Shown here: piece after piece, positions 1-7,010 of the stretch
Position numbering within the stretch: the stretch's first letter is position 1
How the letters are laid out: the number at the start of each line of letters is the position of its first letter
Origin: Baffinella frigidus
Lineage: Eukaryota; Cryptophyceae; Cryptomonadales; Baffinellaceae
DNA: 17,682 nucleotides
Direction: 5' to 3'
Assembly (NCBI GenBank): GCA_026770585.1
Contig: MU646872.1
Coordinates: forward strand, 244,244 to 261,925
Program-made: the position numbers and the translations under genes
The notes under the pieces: model-generated
Database searches by the model: none
What the model was told of the DNA's origin: nothing
The model's input: the letters and a program-made list of their open reading frames with translations, nothing else

Positions 1-183
1 AAACCCTAAACCCTAAACCCTAAACCCTAAACCCTAAACCCTAAACCCTAAACCCTAAACCCTAAACCCTAAACCCTTAACCCTAAACCCCAAACCCTAA
101 ACCCCAAACCCCAAACCCCAAAACCTAAACCCTAAATCCCAAACCCCAAACCCTAAACCCTAAACCCTAAACCCTAAACCCTG
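1..183 (+). repeat. Telomere, (AAACCCT)n, left chromosome end
   Basis: Perfect AAACCCT heptamers run from base 1 to about 75. Variant units with extra C or shifted A/T (AACCCCA, AAACCTA, AAATCCC) follow to about 150, then perfect units again to 183. The C-rich strand reads 5' to 3' inward, as expected for the left end of a chromosome, so the chromosome terminus lies at or before base 1. TTTAGGG is the Arabidopsis-type telomere unit, also used by many algae, apicomplexans and oomycetes. The mixture of variant units at the inner side is typical of the proximal telomere. Confidence 0.97.
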
Positions 184-271
184 AACCCCCCTGTCGCCAC
201 TTCTAACCCCGCCGCCCATGCGCACCTCCCCACCCATCTATGCTCCGCCCCACCCGTCCATCCTCCGGCAC

Positions 272-380
272 GCAACGTGATGCAGCCTGCAGTGTCTTTC
301 AGACTGCAACGTGATTCCGGGGGGTGTTTCAGGCTGCAACGAATTCCAGGAGTGTGTTTCAGGCTGCACCGTGTTTCAGG
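272..380. repeat. 30-34 bp tandem minisatellite next to the telomere
   Basis: Four imperfect units begin at about 272, 306, 336 and 366, each starting GCAAC or GCACC and ending GTNTTTCAGRCT. Spacing is 34, 30 and 30 bp. Open frames cross it on both strands, but they follow the repeat and have no recognisable domain. Confidence 0.75.
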
Positions 381-399
381 ATCCAAAGAGCCCCTGGCA

Positions 400-693
400 G
401 GTGACCCCAGACGCCACCGCACACTCGGGGGTCGCCGGGTGCCAGACTTGCTCCTACCGGGTGGTGACAGACGCCGCCGCACGCCCGGGGGTGGCCCGGG
501 CGCCAACCTTGCATCTTTTCCGTCTGGTGGCGCGCATGCCTCTCGAGTTTCGGCACACTAGCCAGCACGGCCAAGGGTCGCCGGGTGCCAGACGTGCCCC
601 TGCCGAGTGGTGCCAGATGACGCCACACGCCCGGGCTCCAGAATTACATGTGTCCCGTTTGGTGGCCCGCATGCCTCTCGGGTTGGCGCGCAC
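400..693. repeat. 146-bp direct duplication with a 60-bp sub-repeat
   Basis: The segment from 431 (GTCGCCGGGTGCCAGAC) recurs from 577, and both copies end near a GTGGCNCGCATGCCTCTCG motif (about 528-546 and 662-680). A shorter sub-repeat based on GACGCCRCCGCAC is offset by 60 bp (about 409 and 469). The frame 311-778 (155 codons) runs through it and encodes RLVARMPL twice, but this follows from the DNA repeat. I do not call a gene. Confidence 0.65.
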
Positions 694-862
694 CAACCGC
701 AAGACTGAAGCTTGCTGGACTCGAGACCTTCTGGAGCAAGCCTCAGGGGTTTTGGCCACTGCGGAGCCTAAACCATAAATCTTAAACCCGCAGGAGACGG
801 TGGGGCTGCACGTGCGGCATGGGGACAAGGCGTGGGATGTCATGCATCAGGTCCAGCGCCTC
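694..862. other. Spacer with a telomere remnant
   Basis: No gene seen. A short degenerate telomere-like stretch (CCTAAACCATAAATCTTAAACCC) lies at about 765-790. The rest is unique GC-rich sequence. Confidence 0.5.
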
Positions 863-981
863 AGAGAGAAAGAGAGACCGAGACAGTGACAGAGACAGAC
901 AGAGACAGAGACAGAGACAGAGACAGAGACAGAGACAGACCGAGAGGGAGAGCGGGGAGGAGAGACAGAGTGTGTGTGTGT

Positions 982-1019
<38 letters not shown>

Positions 1020-1051
1020 TAGAGAGAGAGATAGATAGAGAGAGAGATAGA
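863..1051. repeat. Compound microsatellite: (AGAGAC)n, (GT)n, (GA)n with GATA
   Basis: AGAGAC hexamers run from about 885 to 940. A GT tract interrupted once by TATG lies at about 969-997, followed by (GA)n and short GATA tracts to 1051. The purine-rich strand is the + strand. Several frames through it encode only Arg-Glu or Ser-Leu repeats and are not genes. Confidence 0.9.
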
Positions 1052-1224
1052 TGGGTATCGACGGATGCCAAGCTTGGGTCATATGCGGCCCGATGCCGCG
1101 GGATCCCCACCACTCACCCGCCCATCCTTTCTGTCGCCGCCATACCTACACCGGGTAGGCATAACCCCCCCTCCCAAACTCCAACCCCTGAACCCTATCT
1201 CCAAACGCGTTGGGCGCGCGTGGC
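1052..1224. other. GC-rich spacer, no gene seen
   Basis: Unique sequence. The last part (about 1160-1200) carries scattered CCCTNAA-like words that lead into the degenerate repeat block. Confidence 0.4.
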
Positions 1225-1547
1225 GAGGGGTGCATCCTGAATCGAGAGTGCACCCCCCCCTGGCAGGGCGTTGCCTAAACCCTGCACCTCTAACCCTTAA
1301 CCCTTAAGCCTTAACCATTAACCCTTAACCCTCAATCCTTAACCATTAACCCCTAACCCTTAACCCCTAAACCTTAACCCTGAACCCTAACCCCGCTGGC
1401 AGGGATCGTACATGGGCGGACTAGCGCCCTACCTCCAGAAAGCGCAGGCTGGGCTGGATGGCAAGGGGGGAAGGGGCAGACGTTCTTCCTCTCGACCGAG
1501 GGGTGCATCCTGAATCGAGCGCCCCCCCCCGGCAGGGCGTTACTAAC
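1225..1547. repeat. Degenerate CCCTTAAC repeats between two copies of a C-run module
   Basis: The module GAGGGGTGCATCCTGAATCG followed by a run of 8-9 C and GGCAGGGCGTT occurs at about 1225-1277 and 1498-1547. Between the copies, about 1276-1395 consists of octamer-like CCCTTAAC, CCATTAAC and CCCCTAAC words. These are telomere-derived variants in the same orientation as the terminal telomere. Confidence 0.75.
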
Positions 1548-1670
1548 CCCTGAACCCTAACCCCGCTGGTAGGGATCGTACATGGGCGGACTAGCGCCCT
1601 ACCTCCAGAAAGCGCAGGCGGCGCCAGGTGGGACGGCAAGCGAGGGCCGGACGTTATTCCTTTCGACGGA
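1381..1670. repeat. 170-bp direct duplication
   Basis: Copy 1 (1381-1500) and copy 2 (1551-1670) share TGAACCCTAACCCCGCTGG, then a nearly identical stretch of about 60 bp including ATCGTACATGGGCGGACTAG and CTCCAGAAAGCGCAGG. They diverge towards their 3' ends. The duplication interleaves with the C-run modules, showing at least two rounds of subtelomeric duplication. The minus-strand frame 1421-1753 is a by-product. Confidence 0.8.
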
Positions 1671-2100
1671 TGACGCGGCGGTTCTTGACGAGGTGCGAGC
1701 CGTCGACTTTTGAATACCGTTTCCCCTTGCAAATTGACTTTTGAATACCCCATCAGGAGCCCTGCGTGGCGTCTTCCGTGCTGCCCCCGCCTTCATGTGT
1801 GACGTTCTCGAATCTTTGCTCTACGCCCCAGTGGTGTCCTTTTGCGATGAGGCGTGTATGGTGATATCAAAGACAGCATGCATCGTGTGGTGTCGTGCAG
1901 CCACGAGATTCGTTCTCGACGAGGCGCGAACAGCGTCCCCCCTCTTGCCTCCGCAGTGGGGCGTTCTCAAAGCTCTACGCACCAGTTTTATGGGCGAGGC
2001 CATGCAATTTAAACCGTGTTTTTTCTATCTTGGGGTGGGTTTTATCTTATAGTAAAACTATGTCGACGCTGAAAGAGCAAAATCTGACAAAACCGGATTC
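1671..2100. repeat. Diverged internal repeats, no supported gene
   Basis: GACTTTTGAATACC occurs at 1705 and 1736. GTTCTYGACGAGGYGCGA occurs at about 1681 and 1912. A GTTCTCRAA...GCTCTACGCNCCAGT segment occurs at about 1804 and 1961. A 103-codon frame (1741-2052) crosses this and carries a matching internal repeat (VLESLLYAP versus VLKALRTS). It has no recognisable domain and no other sign of being a gene. Confidence 0.5.
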
Positions 2101-2340
2101 TGGCCCTAGTTAGATTTACTTAGGGCCCTAATTAACCTTCGTCCAACTCCTATGAACAAATAGGGGGTCATTTTCTTTTAAATCAAGCATGTCCCCGGAT
2201 TAGGATGTGGAAGTTGCGGATTTCGCTGAGGACCCGTGGGCAGGCGGAACGAAGTGGGATAAAGGCCGTGTGGGACGATGAGGAGGCGCGGTTCAACGGC
2301 ACCCACGTCTTCTCTCCCATCGGGGTCTCGGAGAAACGCT
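2101..2340. other. AT-rich then mixed spacer
   Basis: About 2100-2180 is AT-rich. It contains ACTCCTATGAACAAATAGG, which resembles AGTCCTATGAATAATTAGG in the foldback element at 15517-15607 and may be a decayed relative. The frame 2205-2618 (137 codons) starts here, spans the 48-bp duplication below and encodes nothing I recognise. Confidence 0.35.
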
Positions 2341-2346
2341 GGCCTG

Positions 2347-2590
2347 GCTTCCCGGGGAATGACCCAGCTGTCGATACGGTCCCCGCCCACTCCTTACAAT
2401 TGAGAGTGTGGTCCAGTTTGGAGGGTCCACTTGTCGCCACAAGTGGCCCAGGCCTGCTGATGTCCTGTCAACAACACCTCAGGGTTAAGGGTTGGGGGTT
2501 AAGGGCACACACACGCCCCCGACAATCGTCGATGGGAATCGGGCTTCCCGGGGAACGACCCAGCTGTCGATACGGTTTCCGCCCACTCCT
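2347..2590. repeat. 48-bp direct repeat, period 196
   Basis: Copies at 2347-2394 and 2543-2590 share GCTTCCCGGGGAA, GACCCAGCTGTCGATACGG and CCGCCCACTCCT and differ at about three positions. A telomere-like word (AGGGTTAAGGGTTGGGGGTTAAGGG) lies between them at about 2481-2505. Confidence 0.85.
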
Positions 2591-2873
2591 CCGCTTAGCT
2601 GGGGGGGGGGTACGTTGACAAATACGACCGCCTTACGCTAAGAGGTGCGACGAGACCAGAGGGCTCAAGCTGCCCGCTGCCACCCCGGAGAGCAGCCACC
2701 GGGGGTCTTCAGGGATACAGCCCATCTAGACTATTTGTACCAGAATCGTATCCATTGCTCTGGACTTTAACCACTTATCCCCCGGATATCCGGGGTGGGG
2801 GGGGCTCGGCCGCTGCTAAGTGGTACAACTCCGCCCACACAAACGCCCCCGACAATCGTCGATGGGAATCGGG
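2513..2873. repeat. Exact 31-bp direct repeat, 330 bp apart
   Basis: Positions 2513-2543 and 2843-2873 are identical, beginning ACGCCCCCGACAATCG and ending GGGAATCGGG. With the 48-bp repeat it makes a mosaic of duplicated pieces. A 16-nt perfect palindrome centred on GGATATCC lies at 2780-2795. No gene is seen in 2600-2900. Confidence 0.85.
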
Positions 2874-2904
2874 TGGGTCGGGTAAGGGTGGACGTCCCAA
2901 TTCC

Positions 2905-2991
2905 AGCGCCAACCTAATTCCGGCATTCCGTACCACCCTACCATATTGCACCCGGTACCACCCTACGGAATGCCGGCGTTGGGTTGACGCT
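2905..2991. mobile_element. Foldback (MITE-like) element, 28-bp inverted repeats
   Basis: Left arm 2905-2932 and right arm 2964-2991 are inverted repeats matching at 24 of 28 positions. The inner 13 (CCGGCATTCCGTA) are perfect, and pairing continues weakly for several bases outside. The 31-base loop holds two TACCACCCTA words. There is no coding capacity and no clear target-site duplication. This is either a small non-autonomous element or a palindrome formed during repair. Confidence 0.65.
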
Positions 2992-2999
2992 CGAATCAG

Positions 3000-3077
3000 G
3001 ACGTCTACCCTCGGTGGTGTATCCTCCAGCTTGATTGGTGCATGGATGCACGGAAGATGCCGAGGCCTCGCCCTGGT

Positions 3078-3116
<39 letters not shown>

Positions 3117-3345
3117 GGTTTGAGGTTCAGCATCCAGGATTTATGGTTTAGGGTCCTCCGACGGGCTTGGCAACACTGAGGTGTTGCCAAAGACAGTATG
3201 CGCCAGGCCTCGGGTGGCGCGAAGCCCACATCTGAGAGTGATCCACTTAGTGCAGTCCACTTGCCTCTCAACATCCAGCCGAACGGCTGTCGGGGATGCA
3301 CCACTACCCATCCCGTCTTTACTAAAGATATAATCTCGATTCTGT
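3000..3345. repeat. (TTGAGGG)n array and short hairpins
   Basis: About 3077-3121 is a tandem array of the telomere variant TTGAGGG, in TTTAGGG orientation and opposite to the chromosome-end telomere. A perfect hairpin (stem TTGGCAACAC, loop TGAG) lies at 3167-3190. A TCCACTTAGTGCAGTCCACTT motif at about 3241-3261 recurs in diverged form at about 4605-4647. No gene is seen. Confidence 0.7.
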
Positions 3346-3349
3346 AACT

Positions 3350-3437
3350 CCTTTAGGTTTAAACTTCTCCCAACATAGCCGAACACCTCGCCCTTCCGTA
3401 GAAAGGATCTGCAGGAAAAGAATTTTTGCTTTCGCAG
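3350..3437 (+). repeat. Diverged copy of the TTTAGGTCC-family repeat
   Basis: CTTTAGGTTT, then TCTCCCAACATAGCC, CGCCCTTCCGTAGAAAGGA and TTTTTGCTTTCG occur in the order and spacing of the copies at 9355 and 9719. This copy lies about 6 kb from the main cluster, so the family is dispersed and not only tandem. Confidence 0.8.
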
Positions 3438-3562
3438 ATTCTGATGGACGATTGGCGGGGCAGGTTGCGTACGCGTTGGACTCGATCAAGAGCATCCTCC
3501 TCCTCTCACGGTCTGCCCCCCGCACATCTCACGATGCCGCCCGCGTTGTGCTTCTCGACTGA
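3434..3562 (+). pseudogene. Possible C-terminal exon remnant, 42 codons to TGA
   Basis: Following TTTTGCTTTCGCAG, which resembles a 3' splice site, one frame reads ADSDGRLAGQVAYALDSIKS and continues with a Leu/Arg-rich segment to a TGA at 3560-3562. The amphipathic composition and the stop are compatible with a terminal exon. I recognise no family, the start is undefined and no upstream exon is visible, so it could equally be chance. Confidence 0.2.
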
Positions 3563-4055
3563 GAGGCCGCGCCTGATGCGTGCATGCCGCCTCTGGCCGT
3601 GTACCCCTCAACCCGAAACCTGATCCAACCACCTCGTCCGTGCACAACAACCGCGGATGCGTTGCCGACGCCGCCCTCTCTGACCTCTTGACCCCTCCTC
3701 TTCCCTCACCCCTCCTCTGACCTCGTCACTCACGCGTGTTGGCGTGGCGTTTTGCGGACGTACATACCCTGGGTATGTACGCATCATCAGGGGGCGGGGC
3801 TTCTTGGGTACAGCAACCTCCTGAAATGCAGGTCTCCCTCTGAAATGCCATCGGCGTTGGATGGCAGGGGGCGGGGCTTTGTCGGCACAGCAACTTCCTG
3901 CTTCTCGCGGCTGGTCTACCAGCTGCGCGTCGCCTCCCGTCTCTCTCCCCCGGACCTCGGCGATGGGTGCCTCCCCCCTACACCCTCAACCTCGTCCGGG
4001 AACATCATTTAATTAAATAAAACTTGGCAACGAAATTTACTGCCCAATTGCTTTA
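3563..4055. repeat. 78-bp direct repeat and 23-nt palindrome in otherwise empty DNA
   Basis: AGGGGGCGGGGCTT...ACAGCAAC(C/T)TCCTG occurs at 3789-3823 and 3867-3901. A perfect palindrome with an 11-bp stem and one central base (CGTACATACCC T GGGTATGTACG) lies at 3759-3781. A short AT-rich stretch (TTTAATTAAATAAAA) is at about 4008-4022. No gene is recognised. Confidence 0.7.
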
Positions 4056-4059
4056 GAGG

Positions 4060-4135
4060 ACCTGTCTAGGACCCCTGGAGGACCTGCCTATGACCTCTGG
4101 AGGGTCTATTTGGACCCCCTCGCCACTTAAATCCC
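4060..4135 (+). mobile_element. Half copy of the TATCCCT-TIR element family
   Basis: The segment resembles the right half of the copy at 5333-5437: GGACCTGCCTA, a GGGTCNRTTTKGACCCC stretch, and the CTCGCCACTTAA end. The left terminus is missing. A 21-bp piece (GGACCTGNCTANGACC) is tandemly doubled at its start. It abuts the inverted full copy at 4143. Confidence 0.6.
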
Positions 4136-4142
4136 TCCCCCC

Positions 4143-4247
4143 TATCCCTTACGTGGAGAGGGGGTCAAAATTGACCCTCGAGCGGTCCTAGGCAGATCCT
4201 AGGGCCCCGAGTTAGGGCGCATGAGCCTACTCGCCACAGAAGGGATA
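4143..4247 (-). mobile_element. MITE, TATCCCT-TIR family, 105 bp
   Basis: Terminal inverted repeats of 18 bp (TATCCCTTACGTGGAGAG and the complement of CTCGCCACAGAAGGGATA) match at 15 of 18 positions. The interior (TTGACCC, CCTAGGCAGATC, TTAGGGCGCATGAGCCTACTC) is the reverse complement of the copy at 5333. It is non-coding, and no autonomous relative lies in the window. Confidence 0.8.
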
Positions 4248-4850
4248 TCATAAACCCTCAACCCAGCCATCCTCCCGCCTCGCCATCGCCATCGCACCCA
4301 ACGCGCCCATTGCTTCCTCGCCACGCCAGAGGGCTCCAAGGAAACCGACGTCTTATCCACGCCAGATCTGCCGTCAGTGACTTTAGGTGTCGCGGCATTC
4401 ACCTGAACAATGTCGAAGGGCCCAGTGCTCCGCCAACCAGAACATTCCAGCTAAGTCAACTGCCCCTCAGAGCCTTCGCCTTAAATCAATTCAGTGCGCT
4501 GGCAGCCCCCGCCCCGGCAACTTACTGCCGAGGATTCTCAAGTTGACTTCAGGCAAAATATCCTGGCAGTGGCGAGCTCCCTGCACGACAGAAAGTGAGA
4601 GTGGTCCACTTAGCACGGTCCACGATCCACTTGGTGCGGTCCACTTTCGTCATAAGTGGCCGAGAAAAGGCGCGGCGTCCTGCCCTGCGCATCGCCACCC
4701 GAGGGATCCCCCAGGGCTGAGAGATCCCTGAATGACAGCCACCGTGGCGAGCGCCATTCACGGATGAATGACAAACACGGGTTTGGCGGCGTACCTTCCC
4801 TGCGCGTCGCCACCCGCTGAATTTTGGTCTCAGAAGAAAGGAAGCATGGT
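4248..4850. other. Unique sequence, no supported gene
   Basis: GC-rich DNA with overlapping open frames on both strands (for example 4387-4731), none with a recognisable domain. The doubled motif TCCACTTNGNRCGGTCCAC at about 4605-4647 makes a minus-strand frame read DRTKW and DRAKW, but this is a by-product of the DNA repeat. Confidence 0.4.
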
Positions 4851-4852
4851 CT

Positions 4853-4920
4853 TTCTACAGAACCAGTTCCGGTGTCCGTCTATGTTGGGAGCTCGAAGAA
4901 CCTAAAGGACCTAAAGGGCG
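4853..4920 (-). repeat. Inverted copy of the GCTCCCAACATAG repeat subfamily
   Basis: On the minus strand this reads CTTTAGGTCCTTTAGG, TTCTTCGAGCTCCCAACATA, CGGACACCGGAACTGGTT, then GTAGAAAG. It matches 9211-9280 and 10248-10300 on the + strand. Inverted, dispersed placement suggests transposition or ectopic copying rather than simple tandem duplication. Confidence 0.85.
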
Positions 4921-5210
4921 TGGAGCCGGTGCGGCCCTATCCCGCAGCGTCACTCACCTCCCAGGGCTGAAATGCACCCCTCGCACGGCAGGTGGACAGT
5001 CGATTCGGACCCGCGGTACCCTGCGTCTCCCGGGTGGTTCGCAGACCCGTGAGCTTCTGGGAAGACGCCGGATTGCTCGAGGGAGGTCGCCTGTTTCCGG
5101 CCGTCGTATTTGACGAGGAACTGTCCCAAAAGTGAATAATTTCTTCTTGTTCTTTCCGGGGAATCATCTTAAGACGACCCCTTCTACGACGCTGGCGTGG
5201 GGGGACGCGG
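4921..5210. other. Unique sequence, no supported gene
   Basis: Nothing recognised. A 76-codon minus-strand frame (4937-5167) has no domain. Confidence 0.35.
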
Positions 5211-5218
5211 GGGTCTAC

Positions 5219-5333
5219 AGGGGAACCTCGCTCATTAGAAAGACCCCCCCTCTTAGGACCACCATAGGGTCCCAGGCATAGGCCTACTGTAGGGTCGTGC
5301 GAGGAGGCGGTTTCTTATGAGCGAGGTTCCCCT
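5219..5333. mobile_element. MITE, 115 bp, 23-bp TIRs
   Basis: The left terminus 5219-5241 begins AGGGGAACCTCGCTCATTAG. Together with 5311-5333 on the opposite strand it matches at 22 of 23 positions. The interior contains TAGGACCACCATAGGGTCCCAGG and CCTACTGTAGGGTC, resembling the core of the adjacent TATCCCT family. No coding capacity. Its right end directly touches the next element. Confidence 0.85.
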
Positions 5334-5437
5334 ATCCCTTAAGTGGTGAGTAGGCGCACACGCCCTACCGTAGGGCCCTGAGACCTGCCTAGGAACTATC
5401 GGGGGTCAGTTTTGAACCCCTCGCCACTTAGGCAGGG
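5333..5437 (+). mobile_element. MITE, TATCCCT-TIR family, full copy
   Basis: The element begins TATCCCTTAAGTGGTGAG and ends with CTCGCCACTTAGGCAGGG. The inner TIR part (CTTAAGTGGTGAG versus the complement CTAAGTGGCGAG) pairs, and the outermost bases of the right end have diverged. The core has CCCTACCGTAGGG, a palindrome with one central base, followed by CCTGCCTAGG and GGTCAGTTTTGAACCCC. Confidence 0.75.
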
Positions 5438-5954
5438 GGGGGGGGCGTCAGGACCAGAAGAAATTCGTTGGTCCAGGCTTTGGAAGGCGCGAGGCAATGC
5501 CTTAGTCCCAGCGGGATTATGCGATGCTAATTGCTGCTTTTGGGATGTACATTCAAGGACGAATTTGCGGGTGAAATGCAAAACCGAAAGGAGGAGGCGA
5601 GTGAAGCATGGTCAGCATGATGAGGGAATCGAAAACATGAAGCATGAAGCATCGAGCGAGGACGCACCTTCTAACCTGGCAATTTATCAACTTCACTTAC
5701 CTACAGACCCTCGATACTCGGGTTTCTCTACTCGGGTTGCTGCCCTCACGTCTCTCCCTCTGCTGAGCATCAGCTTTACATGGTGCTTTTCCATCCACGT
5801 CCCCTCTTCGCAGCATTGCGATGTCTGCCTTCTCGTGGGGGAATTCGTCGCGGCTGTGTTAGTATCACATAGAGGGCATCGTGCATACGTCAGCCCGCGC
5901 CTCTGCGGAAGCCTACAGTACGAATATCCCCAGAACCCTAGTGTGGTCCTTTAA
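5412..5954 (+). CDS. Doubtful open frame, 180 codons
   Basis: This is the longest open frame in the first 10 kb. Its start lies inside the right end of the preceding MITE and its end runs into the telomere-like block, which argues against a real gene. The middle is basic (KTERRRRVKHGQHDEG). The C-terminal third is moderately hydrophobic and Cys-containing (SFTWCFSIHVPSSQHCDV). No domain is recognised and no promoter or splice context is apparent. It may be chance, or hold part of an unrecognised exon. Confidence 0.1.
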   Translation: MNPSPLRQGGGASGPEEIRWSRLWKARGNALVPAGLCDANCCFWDVHSRTNLRVKCKTERRRRVKHGQHDEGIENMKHEASSEDAPSNLAIYQLHLPTDPRYSGFSTRVAALTSLPLLSISFTWCFSIHVPSSQHCDVCLLVGEFVAAVLVSHRGHRAYVSPRLCGSLQYEYPQNPSVVL

Positions 5955-6690
5955 GGTCTAGGGTTTCGGTTTTAGGGTTTGGAGTTTAGGGTTAAACCCT
6001 AAGGGTTTAGGGTTGAGTGTTTAGGGTTCGGGGTTTGGTGTTGAGGGTGAGTGTTTAGGGTTCAGGGTTTAGTTTGAGGATTGAAGGTTGAGGGTTGAGG
6101 GTTGAGGGTTTGGGATTAAGGGTTTAGGGTTTAGGGTGTAGGGGTCAGGGTGTAGGGTTTAGGGTTTAGAGTTTAGGGTTGAGGGTTGAGGGTTTAGGGT
6201 TTAGGGTTCAGGGTGCGGGCTTTAGGGTTTCAAAAAAGTTGAGTGTTTAGAGTTTAGGGTTTAGAGTTGGTTTTAGGGTTCAGGGTTCAGGGTTCAGGGT
6301 TCAGGTTTGAGGTTTAGGGTTTGGGCTTTAGGGGTTTTGGGTTGGGATTTAGGGTGTAGGGTTCAGAGTTCAGGGTTCAGGGTTTGGGGTTTGGGGTTTA
6401 GGGTTTAGTGTCTAGGGTTGATGGTTTAGGGTTTAGAGTTCGGGGTTTAGGGTTTAGGGGTAGGGGATGGGGTTCGGGGTTTGGGGTTTAGGGTTTAGAG
6501 GTAAAGGTTCAGGGTTTGGTGTTCAGTGTTTAGGGTTTAAAATTGGTTCTAGGGTTCAGGGTTGAGGGTTGAGGTTTTAGGGTTTAGGTTGTGAGATTCA
6601 GGGTTCTGGGTTCAGGGTTTAGGGTTAAGGGTTTCTATCCCGCAATTCTCGCGGTTTTGGGTTCAGGGTTCATGGTTCAGAAGTTTTCGG
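5953..6690 (+). repeat. Internal telomere-like block 1 (degenerate TTTAGGG)
   Basis: About 740 bp of TTTAGGG-related words (TTCAGGG, TTGAGGG, TTTGGGG, GTGTAGGG) on the + strand, opposite to the terminal telomere. Near its start, 5986-6002 reads TTAGGGTTAAACCCTAA, a head-to-head telomere palindrome with an 8-bp stem. Degeneration indicates age. Open frames here are repeat artefacts. Confidence 0.95.
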
Positions 6691-7010
6691 GCGAGCCCCC
6701 CGGGCGAGAGCGGGGACCGGCTATTTGTGTTTCGGTTTATTCGGTCTCACCAATTCAACCTGCGGAAACGATTAAAGTTTCTGGCCACAAAAAAATACCA
6801 CACAATTGGATCTTGGTAATAGTTTAGCTTTTGTGCAGCAATTTTCGATGCCTGAAAACCATTTCATTTAAAGATGCAGTTTGATGAGACCGGGCTCCTT
6901 TTCGCTCCAAAGTTGACGGATGTGCACCACAAATCCAGTGTGTCAACTTGAGAAATGTTGATCAACCCGACTGAGGCGGACCCAGAACAATGGCCGGAGA
7001 AGCGGGAGGC
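6691..7010. other. AT-rich spacer between telomere-like blocks
   Basis: About 320 bp of non-repetitive sequence. CTGGCCACAAAAAAATACC...ACAATT and GTGCAGCAATTTTCGATGC (about 6781-6850) resemble CTGGCAATAAAAATTACTAC...ACAACG and CAGCAATTTTCGTGC (about 8768-8838), so the two AT-rich spacers share a diverged repeat. A small inverted repeat (AGTTGAC...GTCAACT) is at about 6912-6950. No gene. Confidence 0.5.

Noticed and set aside
861-1113. Frames of Arg-Glu or Ser-Leu repeats
   Set aside because: Translated microsatellite.
1741-2618. Frames of 103 and 137 codons at 1741-2052 and 2205-2618
   Set aside because: Both cross local duplications, lack domains and lack flanking gene signals.
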